The notes: generated by a model from the letters alone, not told the origin. 64,000 bases of DNA from Gemmatimonadota bacterium (GCA_003169895.1 PNAE01000003.1:1-64000), one strand, 5' to 3'; counted from the stretch's first letter, positions 50,102 to 60,269 are shown. A program made the numbers and translations.

Positions 50102-51261
50102 TGCCACGCGCTCGGAAGCAGGACCAGTTCACATTTTCTTGCGGAGAATGGGGTGTAAACAGGATTCGGATCTACGTTGGAAAAAGTGGAATCCTGGTGG
50201 CGGAGTACCGGCGCAGCGGTCGCAAGGTGAGAGAGAGTTTGGGGCATCGCGACCGGGAACGTGCGAAAGAGGAAGCGGAGCAACTTGCCGCTTCGCTACG
50301 AACACCTGACCGCAAGAAAACCGTTTCACTCAATCAGCTCTTTGACAACTATTTGCGTGACGTAACCCCGACCAAGTCAGTCACGACCCAGAAGCACGAC
50401 AAGACCACTCTCGACCGTTTTCGTCAGATGCTTGACGGGACCCGCGAAGCTGACAGCCTCACTTATCAAGATGCGGCACGGTATGAACGTGAACGGCGCA
50501 GCGGTGGAGACCTTCGCCCGCGAGCGAAAGTCAAAGGGCAGAAGGTGGCAACACCGAAACTTCACCCGCTCAAATCCCGGTCAATCGTTTATGACTTCCG
50601 TTTGTTGCGGGCCGTGCTGAATTGGGGAGTCGGCGCGAGGCTCATAGACCGCAACACGCTGACCGGCTACAGGGTTTCAGAACTTGAGACCCCGAAACGC
50701 CCCATCTTTACCAATCCACACTATCAGGCATTGCGGGCGGTAGCGAACGAATTCCCTTGGCAGTTCGGTTGCCTGCTTGTGCTTGCTCACGAAACCGGTC
50801 ATCGGCTGAGCGCGATGCTGCACCTGCAATGGCGCGATGTCGATTTGGCCAACGGACGTATCACGTGGCGAGCGGAAAACGACAAGATCGGCTACGAACA
50901 TCCTACGCCGGTATCCGATGGAGCACGTGTCGCGTTTGAGGAAGCACGGCGAATCGCTCCGGGCGTTGGGACTGCGCCGGTAGTACCTGGGGTTGGTGAC
51001 CGGGGGTTGCCGGTCGGTCCCCATCTGGCGAGGGATTGGCTGCAACGCGCACAGGATCGCGCGGGGCTGCCGCCAGAGAAGGGGCGAGGGTGGCATGGGT
51101 TCCGCCGCAACTTCGCCTCAGAGCTTCGGGGTGCTTCGCTGCGTGACCTGTGCGACCTTGGCGGCTGGAAAGACCCGACAACTGTGGTGAAGTGTTATCA
51201 GCGTCCGAGCGAGAGCGCGATGCGGGCGGCGCAGGCCAACCGGATCGCGCTGGAAGGGTAG
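50101..51261 (+). CDS. Tyrosine recombinase / island integrase
   Basis: A 386-residue site-specific recombinase. The N-terminal arm-binding region (GRKVRESLGHRDRERAKEEAEQLA) is followed by a core-binding domain (TLDRFRQMLDGTREADSLTYQDAARYERER) and a catalytic domain. Catalytic features are the Arg in LAHETGHRLSAMLHLQWRD, the HGFRR box (His and second Arg), GGWKDP, and the nucleophile Tyr in VKCYQRP. The gene ends 154 bp from tRNA-Arg(CCG), its attachment site. It overlaps the Xis-like gene. Confidence 0.94.
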   Translation: MPRARKQDQFTFSCGEWGVNRIRIYVGKSGILVAEYRRSGRKVRESLGHRDRERAKEEAEQLAASLRTPDRKKTVSLNQLFDNYLRDVTPTKSVTTQKHDKTTLDRFRQMLDGTREADSLTYQDAARYERERRSGGDLRPRAKVKGQKVATPKLHPLKSRSIVYDFRLLRAVLNWGVGARLIDRNTLTGYRVSELETPKRPIFTNPHYQALRAVANEFPWQFGCLLVLAHETGHRLSAMLHLQWRDVDLANGRITWRAENDKIGYEHPTPVSDGARVAFEEARRIAPGVGTAPVVPGVGDRGLPVGPHLARDWLQRAQDRAGLPPEKGRGWHGFRRNFASELRGASLRDLCDLGGWKDPTTVVKCYQRPSESAMRAAQANRIALEG

Positions 51262-51319
51262 GACGTTTTCTGTAGCATGCCGCAGTTGGTAGTCGGCATT
51301 TCCTCACCGCAGTCCAATT

Positions 51320-51396
51320 TGACACCCAATTGGACACCCCTGCACAAAGTGACGCAAAAACGAGAAGCCCCATCTGCTCTTCAAGCGCAGACGGGG
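51320..51396. promoter_or_regulatory. Right-end boxes and terminator between integrase and tRNA
   Basis: TGACACCC at 51320 and GGACACCC at 51332, the same 12-bp spaced pair as at other ends. Then CCCCATCTGC/GCAGACGGGG hairpin (51368-51396), matching that at 34.25 kb. Boxes are probably arm sites for the integrase; the hairpin terminates tRNA-Arg transcription (minus strand). Confidence 0.65.
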
Positions 51397-51414
51397 CAAC
51401 GTGTTAGAAATTAT

Positions 51415-51487
51415 GGGCCCGACAGGAGTCGAACCTGCGACCTCTTGCGCCGGAGGCAAGCGCTCTATCCAGCTGAGCTACGGACCC
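51415..51487 (-). tRNA. tRNA-Arg (anticodon CCG)
   Basis: On the minus strand the sequence runs GGGTCCGTAGCTCAGCTGG to TTCGAATCCTGTCGGGCCC. The acceptor stem GGGTCCG/CGGGCCC, D arm, anticodon stem CTTGC/GCAAG with loop CTCCGGC and T arm all pair. CCA is not encoded. The 3' 42 bp are repeated at 34286, so this gene is the attachment site of the island. The gap 51488-51848 holds its promoter region and no supported gene. Confidence 0.96.
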
Positions 51488-51848
51488 GATGTCTTGCGGC
51501 GGAACTCTATCGCGTCGCCATACGGTGGGCAAGCCTGACGCGCGATCGCGCGGATCCAAGTCCTCGGAACCCCTCAACCACCCATCAGGGCCAAGTGCAT
51601 GGGCCAGCCGGCCAAGCCTAGCAATATCCTGCCCACGATGTCAAACGCCCGAAATGGCAGCATCGCATGCGGGCGCAACCTCCTTCATGCCAATTACTTG
51701 CACGGCGCGGTTTCGCTGGTCCAGGTTGTGCATCTCCTCCAGCAAGAATGGAGGTCAGAATGGTGCGCAATCCCCCGATGTCGCGCCTGGAATTCGTCGG
51801 ACGGATCAACGAGTACGCCTCGCCTGACCAGCATCCTGGGCTCAATGC

Positions 51849-54431
51849 GTGCGTAGTCGCGGGCACATGCGTACGGTCGATCCCCGCTTCATGACCGTCG
51901 GGATACTGCCACAATATCAACGGTACTGCTTGGCGTTTTCCCGTGCGAGCGGCGTATTGGTCGTCGCACTGGCGGTCGCAGTTCTCATCGGGTGGGATCT
52001 CGACCTTCCGGTGCTGAAGAGCGGTATCCCCGGCTTGATCGCGATGAATCCGGTTACCGCGATCGCATTCTCCCTGGCCGGCTGCGGCTTGCTCCTCCTG
52101 CTTCATGCGGATGGCGCGACCGCCTACCGACGTGCATGTCGCGCGTGCGCGGTGGCCGTCGTCGTCCTGCCGTTGCTCTGCTTGAGTCGGCTCTACCTGC
52201 CGTGGGACCTGGGTCCGGACCGGTTGCTGTTCCCCGGTCGCGTCGCCATTCCGCTTGCCGGGTTCCCCAATCGGATGGCGCCGATGACCGGAGTCGATTT
52301 CGTCCTCCTCGGTGTCACACTCCTGTTGTTCACCTTCAGCTCCGTTCTCACGCGCCGACTGGCGTCGGCACTGGCAACGGCCGCGGGCCTCATCGCGCTC
52401 ATCGTCATCGTGACCTACGGCTATGAGTTGCAGTCGTTGTCGTCTGTCGGCGGTCTGATACCCGTAGCGCTCAACACCGCCATCGCCTTCCTGGTCCTCG
52501 CCGCAGGGGTGTTGAGCGCCCGCCCCGCCAACGGAGTCGTGGCGCTCTTCATCAGTGACCGGGTCGGCGGCCGGCTCGCGCGTCGTCTCCTTCCTGCCGC
52601 AGTGATTATTCCGCTGACGATCGGCTGGCTCGAACAACGAGGGGAAGATCGCGGCTGGTACAACGGCGCCGGCGGCGACGCGATCGTGGCGATCGCGACC
52701 ACCCTGATCTTCTTGTGGGTCATCTGGCGCAGCGCGATCGTAGTTGACCGGGCAGACAATGCCCGCACGCGAGCCGAAGCCAAGCTGCGAGACCTGAACC
52801 AGCACCTCGAGATTCATGTACTGGAACGGACACACGAACTCGAGCGAGCGAACCAGGACTTGCACGCGGAGGTGCGTGCCCGCTGCCGCGCCGAGGAGGA
52901 TCTGCGGCGAACCGCGGATGAATTGCGCGGCTGGTTCGACACGTCACCGCTCGCCATCTGCAGCATGACGCCCGACAATCGCGTGCGCAGCTGGAACCGG
53001 GCGGCGGAGATACTCTTCGGCTGGGCTGCCGGTGAGGTGCTCGGGCAACAGCTGCCGATCGTCGCGGGCGGAATGGGTGCCGAAGCCGATGACTTCAACG
53101 ATCAGGTTCTCGCGGGTGTGCCGGTCATGAACGTCGAGACCCAGCGGCTACACAAGGACGGGAATCCGGTGGACGTGAGCATCTCGGCGGCGGCGCTGCA
53201 CGATGCCGACGGCAAGACGTGTGGGGTTGTCGCCGTGTATGCCAGCATCGGCGAGCGCAAGCTGCTCGAGCTGCAACTGCGGCAGGCACAGAAAATGGAG
53301 GCGATCGGTCGGCTCGCCGGCGGTGTGGCGCACGATTTCAACAACATTCTCACCGTGATACAGGCCGCCGCGGAGTTCCTCCGTGGCGACCTCGAGCCCG
53401 ACGATCACCGCCGGGCCGAGGCGGTGGAGATCGTGAATGCGGCGCACCGCGCCAGCAAGTTGACGCGTCAGCTGCTCGCATTCAGCCGCCAACAGCTTCT
53501 GGAGCTGCAGGTGCTGGATATCAACACAGTAGTTCGCCCGCTCGAGCCAATGCTCCGGAGGCTGCTCGAAACGAACATCGAACTCCTGTTCCGACTCGGA
53601 GCCGATCTCGATCCGGTCAAGGCGGATCCGAACCAGCTCGACCAGGTCATCCTGAACCTGGTGGTGAACGCTCGCGATGCGATGACCGACGGCGGCACCG
53701 TCCTGATCGAGACGTCGAAGGTGGTCCTCGACGCGGAATACGCGCACGGGCACATCAGTGCCCGACCGGGTCCGCATGTCGTGTTGTCGATCACGGATTC
53801 CGGCGTCGGCATGAATGCGGAGACGCAAGCGCGGATCTTCGAGCCGTTCTTCACGACCAAGACGATCGGGAAGGGAACCGGACTCGGCCTGGCAATGGTC
53901 TACGGCATCGTGAAGCAACTCGGCGGCCACATCTGGGTATACAGTGAGCCCGGGCATGGGACGACGTTCAAGATCTACCTTCCGAGCTACACCGGTTCCG
54001 ACCCAGTGCGCGGACCAGCAACGTCGCAGCAGGTCGGCGCAATCACGTTCGGTGCCCGAATCCTGCTCGTGGAGGACGACGCCGCAGTGCGCAGCGCGGT
54101 GAAACGGATGCTCGAGCGCCATCAGTATGTCGTCACCGCGGTGGCCAGCGGCGACGAGGCGCTCGCACGCTTCGGGAAGGTCTCCGACTCCGTCGACCTG
54201 GTGCTGTCCGACATGATGATGCCGGGAATCAGCGGGCTGGAACTCCGCCACCGCCTTCGCGACCTGGGTGCCACGGTGCCGATGTTGCTGATGTCCGGCT
54301 ACTCCGAAGCGGCCATCGGTCGCTCGGGTAACGGCGATGAACTCGCACCGCACATCGAGAAGCCGTTCACAGTCGACCAGCTCGTGTCGAAAGTCGAGCA
54401 GCTGTTGCGCGCCCCCCGGGGCGTCGCTTGA
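51849..54431 (+). CDS. Membrane hybrid histidine kinase (PAS + HK + receiver)
   Basis: A protein of up to 860 residues. About eight transmembrane helices fill residues 25-300 (MASE-like sensor). A coiled coil (LNQHLEIHVLERTHELERANQDL) and a PAS domain (LRGWFDTSPLAICSMTPDNRVRSWNRAAEILFGW) follow. The HisKA box is MEAIGRLAGGVAHDFNNILTVI, and the ATPase shows VILNLVVNARDAM, DSGVGM and GKGTGLGLAMVYGIVKQ. The C-terminal receiver has ILLVEDDAAVR and LVLSDMMMPGISG. The start could also be 51867 or 51891. The ligand is unknown; no partner regulator is adjacent. Confidence 0.92.
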   Translation: MRSRGHMRTVDPRFMTVGILPQYQRYCLAFSRASGVLVVALAVAVLIGWDLDLPVLKSGIPGLIAMNPVTAIAFSLAGCGLLLLLHADGATAYRRACRACAVAVVVLPLLCLSRLYLPWDLGPDRLLFPGRVAIPLAGFPNRMAPMTGVDFVLLGVTLLLFTFSSVLTRRLASALATAAGLIALIVIVTYGYELQSLSSVGGLIPVALNTAIAFLVLAAGVLSARPANGVVALFISDRVGGRLARRLLPAAVIIPLTIGWLEQRGEDRGWYNGAGGDAIVAIATTLIFLWVIWRSAIVVDRADNARTRAEAKLRDLNQHLEIHVLERTHELERANQDLHAEVRARCRAEEDLRRTADELRGWFDTSPLAICSMTPDNRVRSWNRAAEILFGWAAGEVLGQQLPIVAGGMGAEADDFNDQVLAGVPVMNVETQRLHKDGNPVDVSISAAALHDADGKTCGVVAVYASIGERKLLELQLRQAQKMEAIGRLAGGVAHDFNNILTVIQAAAEFLRGDLEPDDHRRAEAVEIVNAAHRASKLTRQLLAFSRQQLLELQVLDINTVVRPLEPMLRRLLETNIELLFRLGADLDPVKADPNQLDQVILNLVVNARDAMTDGGTVLIETSKVVLDAEYAHGHISARPGPHVVLSITDSGVGMNAETQARIFEPFFTTKTIGKGTGLGLAMVYGIVKQLGGHIWVYSEPGHGTTFKIYLPSYTGSDPVRGPATSQQVGAITFGARILLVEDDAAVRSAVKRMLERHQYVVTAVASGDEALARFGKVSDSVDLVLSDMMMPGISGLELRHRLRDLGATVPMLLMSGYSEAAIGRSGNGDELAPHIEKPFTVDQLVSKVEQLLRAPRGVA

Positions 54432-54461
54432 CCCGCAGGGCGGTGTCGCTATGATCGGCAC

Positions 54462-56072
54462 ATGTCCGCTTCGATTCCCACGGAGTCCGCCGTGGCCGCC
54501 GCACCCCACCTCGACATCGATCGGTATCGCTGGCTGATTCTGCTGGGCCTGATCACCGCCGCCGTGATGGAAGTCCTCGACACGACCATCATCAACGTCG
54601 CGCTGCCGCAGATGGCGGGCAATCTTGGCGCCACGCGGGAAGAAATCGCCTGGGTCGCCACGTCGTACATTCTCGCCAACGTCGTCGTGCTGCCGATGAC
54701 GGCGTACTTCACCGCCGTGTTCGGCCGCAAGCGGTACCTCACGTTCTCCATCATCCTGTTCGTGGTCGCCTCGTTCCTGTGCGGTACATCGGCGAGTCTC
54801 GGGGAGATCGTGCTGTGGCGCCTGCTACAGGGCGCCGGCGGTGCCGCGCTGCTGTCGACCGCCCAGGCCACCATCCGCCAGGTGTTCCCCCGCGAGCAAC
54901 AGGGCCTGGTACAGGCGGTCTTCCTCCTCGGTGTCATTGTCGCACCAACGCTCGGCCCGACCCTCGGTGGCTGGATCACGGACAACTACACCTGGAACTG
55001 GTGCTTCTTCATCAACGTCCCGATCGGCATCGTGTCGGCGTTCCTGGTATCGACCTTCCTGCACGACCCGCCAGCCCACCAGCGACGTACGGGGCCCGTC
55101 GACTGGTTGGGCATCGGCCTGCTCATTTCCGGTGTGGGTGCCCTGCAGTACGTCCTCGAAGAAGGCAACCGGAAGGACTGGTTCGCGGACACATTCATCG
55201 TGGAACTGTCACTGATCTCGGCAGCTTCGCTCGTGAGCCTGGTATGGTGGCAGTTGTCACGGCGCAACCAGCACCCGGTCATCGAATTTCGCGTGCTCAA
55301 GAATCGCGATCTCTCGGCGTCGATCTTCCTTTTTGTCGTGCTCGGATTCGGCTTGTACGGCGGGACGTTCCTCTTCCCGTTGTTCACTCAGAGCATTCTT
55401 GGTTTCACACCCACCGAAACTGGCCTGACGATGATGCCGGGCGGGCTCGCCACCGCCGCAATGGCCCTCGTGTGCGGTCTGCTCCTCAATGGCCGGCGGC
55501 CACTGGCGGATACGCGAGTGCTGATCTTGTTGGGCATGGGCCTCATGCTGCTCGCGATGCACACGCTCGGCCAGCTGACCACCGCGGCGGGCGAAGCCGA
55601 CGCACGGGTGGCGCTGATCATCCGCGGTGCGGCACTCGGCCTGCTCTTCGTGCCGATCAACAACGCGGCCTTCGGCGCGCTCAAGCCCGGCGAGGCCCAG
55701 CAGGCTTCGGGACTGATCAACCTGTCTCGCCAGCTCGGCGGCTCCTTCGGGATCGCGGTGCTCGGCGCCTTTCTCACCCGCCACATCGCGATTCACCGCG
55801 CCGACCTGGTCACCAACCTCTACCCCGGTAACCCCGCGTTCGATCAACGATACCAGGGCCTGGTCGCGGGATTGATGTCGCATGGTGCGTCGACCCTGGA
55901 GGCACAGCAACGGGCCCTGACGGTGATCGACGGGATGGTGATGCGTCAGTCATCGATGCTCGCGTACAACGACGCATGGTGGCTGATCCTGGTGTGTTTC
56001 GCCTGCGTCGCCCCGGCGGTGTTTCTCCTGCACAAGCCGAGCTCCCGGCCGGTCGTTGCCGATACGCACTGA
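54462..56072 (+). CDS. DHA2-family drug exporter (EmrB/QacA type)
   Basis: A 536-residue MFS transporter with 14 helices. It has motif D1-like LDTTIINVALPQMAGNLGA and the motif A region TAYFTAVFGRKRYL, motif C in VAPTLGPTLGGWI and the central WRWxF-type segment NYTWNWCFFINVPIGI. These identify the EmrB/QacA branch, which exports drugs with proton antiport. No EmrA adaptor gene is next to it. It ends 80 bp before the HEAT-cyclophilin gene. Confidence 0.93.
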   Translation: MSASIPTESAVAAAPHLDIDRYRWLILLGLITAAVMEVLDTTIINVALPQMAGNLGATREEIAWVATSYILANVVVLPMTAYFTAVFGRKRYLTFSIILFVVASFLCGTSASLGEIVLWRLLQGAGGAALLSTAQATIRQVFPREQQGLVQAVFLLGVIVAPTLGPTLGGWITDNYTWNWCFFINVPIGIVSAFLVSTFLHDPPAHQRRTGPVDWLGIGLLISGVGALQYVLEEGNRKDWFADTFIVELSLISAASLVSLVWWQLSRRNQHPVIEFRVLKNRDLSASIFLFVVLGFGLYGGTFLFPLFTQSILGFTPTETGLTMMPGGLATAAMALVCGLLLNGRRPLADTRVLILLGMGLMLLAMHTLGQLTTAAGEADARVALIIRGAALGLLFVPINNAAFGALKPGEAQQASGLINLSRQLGGSFGIAVLGAFLTRHIAIHRADLVTNLYPGNPAFDQRYQGLVAGLMSHGASTLEAQQRALTVIDGMVMRQSSMLAYNDAWWLILVCFACVAPAVFLLHKPSSRPVVADTH

Positions 56073-56151
56073 CAACCGCGGACGCGCATTTGGCGCCGCG
56101 GCGCCGGCTCGCTCGGTAACTTGCTGGGGCGCAACCCCGTCTGGAGGCGCG

Positions 56152-58236
56152 ATGCGCAACGCCTGTCTCTGGTCAGCGTCCCTTGCTCTTGCCGGCGCAT
56201 TCAACGCGCCGGCGCATGCCCAACGGCTGATGCGGGTCGACACCGCACGGCTGCAGCGACTGCTCGTCGCCGAGGACGCCCGCGGCACCGGTGTCGACGG
56301 AATCAACCCGCTGCTCATGGAGCTGCGGGGGACCGATTCGTTGCTCCGTCGCGTCGCTCTCCGTGGTCTCGGCCGCCTGCAGCGACCGGGGCTGGTCCCG
56401 CTGCTGCTGCCCACCCTCGCCGATCCCATTCCAGCGATCCGGGCGGAGGCCGCCAACGCCATCGCTCAGTCGTTGAGTCGCGTGCGCCGTGGCCCGCAGG
56501 CAATGGATTCCACCCAATCCACCGTACGGTCGGTTGCGGACGCCATGACCCGGTTGCTGGCACTCGAACGCGATCCATCTGTCGTCGACGCCCTTGCCGA
56601 CGCACTCGGCCGCCTGCCATTCGGCGACAGCATCCACGTGCGACTCGCGGAGGGCATGATCGTTGATCGCGCCGGAGCTAGCTCGGGCTTCGGGAGTGTC
56701 CGCGGATTGTACTGGCTGGGACTGAATCGTCGCACCAACGGCGGATTGCTGCCTCGCGCGCTCGCCTTCCTGCGCGACGCGGCTCACCCCCCCCGCGACG
56801 CCACCACCCGCCGCATGGCAGTACTCGCGCTCAGTCAGCAAGGTGCGCTCGACAGCATCACGCTGCTCGGCGCGGTCGCCGATCCCGATGAACAAGTCCG
56901 GCGACTTGCACTCGCGGGCGCCGGGACGCTTGCGCCGGCCACCCGGGCGAACGTGGTGCGCACGGCGCTCGCCGACCAGAGTCCGATCGTGCGCATCGCC
57001 GCTATCGCGGGCGCCAGGGCGGGGGCTGCTGCGCCCGATTGCATGCCGATCACCGCCGCCGCCAGTGACCGGTCCGATTACGTGGCGCTCGCGGCGATCG
57101 ACGCACTCGGCCTGCCGTGCGCCGAACGCAGCGTGGCCGCATCGGTGCTCATGGATGTCATCGACGGGCCGGTGGCGACGGGGGTGCCCGATCATCGCTG
57201 GCAGCGGGCCGCGCATGCGCTGGTCGCGCTCGCGCGCATCGATTCGGCGCTCGTGGCGCCGTTCCTGGCCCGATTCGCTGCGGCACCGCGGTGGGGAGAA
57301 CGAATGTTCGCGGCCGAGGCCGCCGGGATTGCCCGTGACAGGAGCTTGCTGACGCGGCTTGTTCATGATGCCGATAACAATGTCCGCGCGGCCGCGCTCG
57401 ATGGTCTGGCGCGTAGCGCCGGGCACGACGCCGATACCCTCTACATCGCCGCGCTCACGTCACCTGGCAACCAGGTGGTCCTTGCTGCGGCACAAGGATT
57501 GGCGGGGTCGATGCACGCGGCGGCACTGCCGGCACTGCTTGACGCCTTCGACAGCATCGGTGCCAGGCGGAGCGAAAACGTCCGGGACCCGCGACTCGAG
57601 CTGCTGAAACGCATCGGTGAGATGGGTAGTGCACCCAGCGAATCGCGCCTCAAGCCATATCTGGCCGACTTTGATACCACGGTTGCGGCCACGGTCGCCG
57701 CGATCCTCTCGAAGTGGTCTGGAGCCGTGGTTCGGGCGGCGCCGCGGCCATTGCCGATTCGTCCCGAACCGCTCGCGACCCTGTTTCTTGCGCGCGACCT
57801 CCGGTTGCGAGTCACGATGGCGGAGTCGAGCGGCGGCGGCTCGTTCACGGTCAGGCTGTTTCCGGACGAGGCACCGGCGACCGTCGCGCGCATCATCAGG
57901 CTCGCGCGCGCCCACTACTATGACGGACACATCCTGCAGCGGGTGGAACCGAACTTCGTGATTCAGGGTGGCGGACCCGATGCGTCCGAATACGTCGGCG
58001 ACGCCACGTTCATGCGCGACGAACTCACGCCGCGTTCGCACTTCCGCGGCACCCTCGGCATCTCATCCCGCGGGCGTGACACCGGCGACGCGCAATGGTT
58101 CATCAACCTGGTCGACAACCCGCGGCTCGATCACGACTACACGGTGTTCGGCGAGGTGGCGTCCGGACGAGGCATCGTCGACCAGATTCTCGAGGGTGAC
58201 GTCATCGCCCACGTCGAGGTGATCGGAGCGCCCTGA
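56152..58236 (+). CDS. HEAT-repeat protein with C-terminal cyclophilin PPIase domain
   Basis: A 694-residue exported protein. The ATG at 56152 opens a signal peptide (ACLWSASLALAGAFNAPAHAQ). Residues ~45-530 are HEAT/armadillo-like repeats (LRGLGRLQRPGLVPLLLPTLADP; VLALSQQGALDSITLLGAVADPDEQVRRLAL; NNVRAAALDGLARSAGHD). The last 160 residues form a cyclophilin: FTVRLFPDEAPATVARIIRLARAHYYDGHILQRVEPNFVIQGGGP, GDAQWFINLVDNPRLDHDYTVFGEV. The arginine of the catalytic pocket (QRV for HRV) is present. It would assist folding in the envelope, with repeats giving client contact. Confidence 0.9.
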   Translation: MRNACLWSASLALAGAFNAPAHAQRLMRVDTARLQRLLVAEDARGTGVDGINPLLMELRGTDSLLRRVALRGLGRLQRPGLVPLLLPTLADPIPAIRAEAANAIAQSLSRVRRGPQAMDSTQSTVRSVADAMTRLLALERDPSVVDALADALGRLPFGDSIHVRLAEGMIVDRAGASSGFGSVRGLYWLGLNRRTNGGLLPRALAFLRDAAHPPRDATTRRMAVLALSQQGALDSITLLGAVADPDEQVRRLALAGAGTLAPATRANVVRTALADQSPIVRIAAIAGARAGAAAPDCMPITAAASDRSDYVALAAIDALGLPCAERSVAASVLMDVIDGPVATGVPDHRWQRAAHALVALARIDSALVAPFLARFAAAPRWGERMFAAEAAGIARDRSLLTRLVHDADNNVRAAALDGLARSAGHDADTLYIAALTSPGNQVVLAAAQGLAGSMHAAALPALLDAFDSIGARRSENVRDPRLELLKRIGEMGSAPSESRLKPYLADFDTTVAATVAAILSKWSGAVVRAAPRPLPIRPEPLATLFLARDLRLRVTMAESSGGGSFTVRLFPDEAPATVARIIRLARAHYYDGHILQRVEPNFVIQGGGPDASEYVGDATFMRDELTPRSHFRGTLGISSRGRDTGDAQWFINLVDNPRLDHDYTVFGEVASGRGIVDQILEGDVIAHVEVIGAP

Positions 58237-58435
58237 CGGGCGCGCGGCCACGACTGCAACATGGTGCGGCCGGTCCGGTTGCCTCCGGGCGTCGCCGGGC
58301 CGTCCGCGCAGGCGATACCGCCGACATCTCGTCCGCTATTCCCCCGACTGACGTGCCTCGGTGGCACCGCTAGACTGCCGTAATATCAAGGCGCCGGGCT
58401 CGCATCCGGCGATCACCGCGGTGGAGGATATCGAG

Positions 58436-59413
58436 ATGTTCGAGCGAATCATGGTGCCGCTCAATGGGCTCGCGTCGGCCGAGGCGGCTGTGGCGCCGGC
58501 TGCGGCCATGGCCCGAACGCACGGCGCCGAGCTGCACCTGGTGCTCGTCGACGGGCCCTCCCGGCTGGATCCGATGTCCGACGAGTTTTTCCGGGTCGAC
58601 TGCGCGGCGTATCGCGACGGGCAGATGCAACCGCTCGCCGACAACCTGCGGCATGACCTCGGTATCGCAGTGACAACGGCGATGCTGGCGGGCCCGGTGG
58701 TTGCCACGTTGGCTCACTATGCGTCGGCGGTCCACGCCGACCTGATCGTCATGGCGACCCACGGCCGGGTCGGGTGGCGGCGTGCGTGGGTGGGCAGCGT
58801 CGCCGACGACCTGATGCACGAGGTCACCATCCCGTTGTTGCTGCTGCGCATTGAGAGCGAAGGTGCGGCAGTACCGGGGTCGTTCCGTCGGATTCTGGTT
58901 CCCTTGGACGGGTCGGATGCGGCGGCGGCTGCCCTCGACCAGGCGTGCACCGTCGCTCGTGCGGGCAAGTCGGCTCTCATCCTGGTCCGGGTGGTGACGC
59001 CGATTCCGGCGGAGGTCAACCTGGCGGCGACGGCCGGGGTTGTGCTCACGGACACCGAGGCCACCCAAAGGCTGGTGGACGAGGCACAGCAATACGTCGA
59101 CGGCCTCGCCGATGCGTTGCGGTCACGAGAGCCGATGCGGGTCGAGACTCTGGTGGAGCTGGTGCCGGTCATTGCACCGTTGTCGCCGGTGGCATCGATC
59201 ATTGCGACGCTTGCACGCGAGCTGCGCGCCGACTTGGTCGCGCTGACGACGCATGGCCGTGGTGCATCCCGCCTTCTGGTCGGCAGCGTGGGTGACAAGG
59301 TCCTGCACGACACGCATTGCGCGCTCCTCATCTGTCATGGTCGGGTGTCCGCCACGAGCCCAATGGCGAAAGACGCTCGTCCGGCGCAAGCCACGATCCC
59401 GAATCCGGTTTGA
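58436..59413 (+). CDS. Tandem universal stress protein (UspA) domain protein
   Basis: A 325-residue protein with two UspA domains. Each starts with a beta strand (FERIMVPLNGLASAEAAV; FRRILVPLDGSDAAAAAL) and ends with the G-x2-G-x9-G(S/T) ATP-binding pattern: ATHGRVGWRRAWVGSVADDLMHE in the first and TTHGRGASRLLVGSVGDKVLHD in the second. Cytoplasmic, with nucleotide-binding stress roles. GGAGG precedes the ATG at 58436. Confidence 0.93.
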   Translation: MFERIMVPLNGLASAEAAVAPAAAMARTHGAELHLVLVDGPSRLDPMSDEFFRVDCAAYRDGQMQPLADNLRHDLGIAVTTAMLAGPVVATLAHYASAVHADLIVMATHGRVGWRRAWVGSVADDLMHEVTIPLLLLRIESEGAAVPGSFRRILVPLDGSDAAAAALDQACTVARAGKSALILVRVVTPIPAEVNLAATAGVVLTDTEATQRLVDEAQQYVDGLADALRSREPMRVETLVELVPVIAPLSPVASIIATLARELRADLVALTTHGRGASRLLVGSVGDKVLHDTHCALLICHGRVSATSPMAKDARPAQATIPNPV

Positions 59414-59453
59414 GAGGACCACGAAGCCGTCTTCGCGGTAACGGGCCAGCTGC

Positions 59454-60269
59454 TCAGCGGTGGGCACGGGCCGTACGCTGAAAGCGCCGGACGGGAGCGG
59501 CAACGGTAAGGAGGCGATCCCAACCCCAGTGCCGGGTGACCGGGGTGAAGCCGCGGCCGAGATAGAGCGCCGCGCCTGCGTCGCCCGTGATGGCGAAGCC
59601 ACCGAGAGCCATCTTGTTCCGGTCGTGGGCCAGGCGCACCCCGGCCCGCAGCATTGCAGCACCGACGCCACGCCGCCGATGCGCCGGCGCCACGACCAAG
59701 TTCTTGAATTGCATAATCGGGCCGACCTCGGCCATCCCCATGGCGCCGCAGACCTCACCGTGGTGGCGGGCGAGGTACAGGGTGAAGTACCCGGCGGCCT
59801 GCTTGAATCGCTCGAACGCCACCCACCGGACGGGGTTGTTTGTGTGGCCGTCCGGGCCCGGCTCATTGTCGGGGTGGAGCGCCTGCTTGAGATGCCAGTC
59901 TTCTTCGTCCCTGATGGGGGTGAGCGTCACGTCGCTCTGCAGCGGTGCGGCTGGATGGAGCAGACCGACCTCTTCACGGCACCGGTAGCCGATGTGGGTC
60001 AGCGCCCATTCCAGCTCGGGGGCGGGCACGTCGAGGTAGAGCTGGGCCCGCTGCACGCCCAGAGCTGCGAGGCGCTTCTCCAGCGCGACGAGCCAGGTCA
60101 ACGGGTCCGGGGCGAGGCCTCCCGGGTCGATCCGGTGCACCACCGCCCCCGCCGCCAGATCCTCGAAGCCCGCGAGGTGTGCCAGGACGGCGCCAGGGAG
60201 CGGCGTGAGACGGGCGCCGCACTCGAAGTAGGTGCGGTCGCTCTCGAGCAGATACCGATCGACGGTCAT
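59454..60269 (-). CDS. GNAT-family N-acetyltransferase
   Basis: A 271-residue protein. The C-terminal GNAT domain has the acetyl-CoA motif A region FKNLVVAPAHRRRGVGAAMLRAGVRLA (Q/RxxGxG/A) and motif B-like GAALYLGRGFTPV. The N-terminal 110 residues resemble a partly decayed second GNAT module (WLVALEKRLAALGV, LEWALTHIGYRCRE). Convergent with the upstream USP gene. Substrate unknown. Confidence 0.88.
   Translation of the reverse strand: MTVDRYLLESDRTYFECGARLTPLPGAVLAHLAGFEDLAAGAVVHRIDPGGLAPDPLTWLVALEKRLAALGVQRAQLYLDVPAPELEWALTHIGYRCREEVGLLHPAAPLQSDVTLTPIRDEEDWHLKQALHPDNEPGPDGHTNNPVRWVAFERFKQAAGYFTLYLARHHGEVCGAMGMAEVGPIMQFKNLVVAPAHRRRGVGAAMLRAGVRLAHDRNKMALGGFAITGDAGAALYLGRGFTPVTRHWGWDRLLTVAAPVRRFQRTARAHR

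Noticed and set aside
51618-52865. Minus-strand open frame of 415 codons before and within the hybrid kinase
   Set aside because: Antisense composition with no domain; contradicts the membrane kinase frame.
53148-54509. Minus-strand open frame of 453 codons under the hybrid kinase
   Set aside because: Antisense shadow; kinase motifs are complete on the plus strand.
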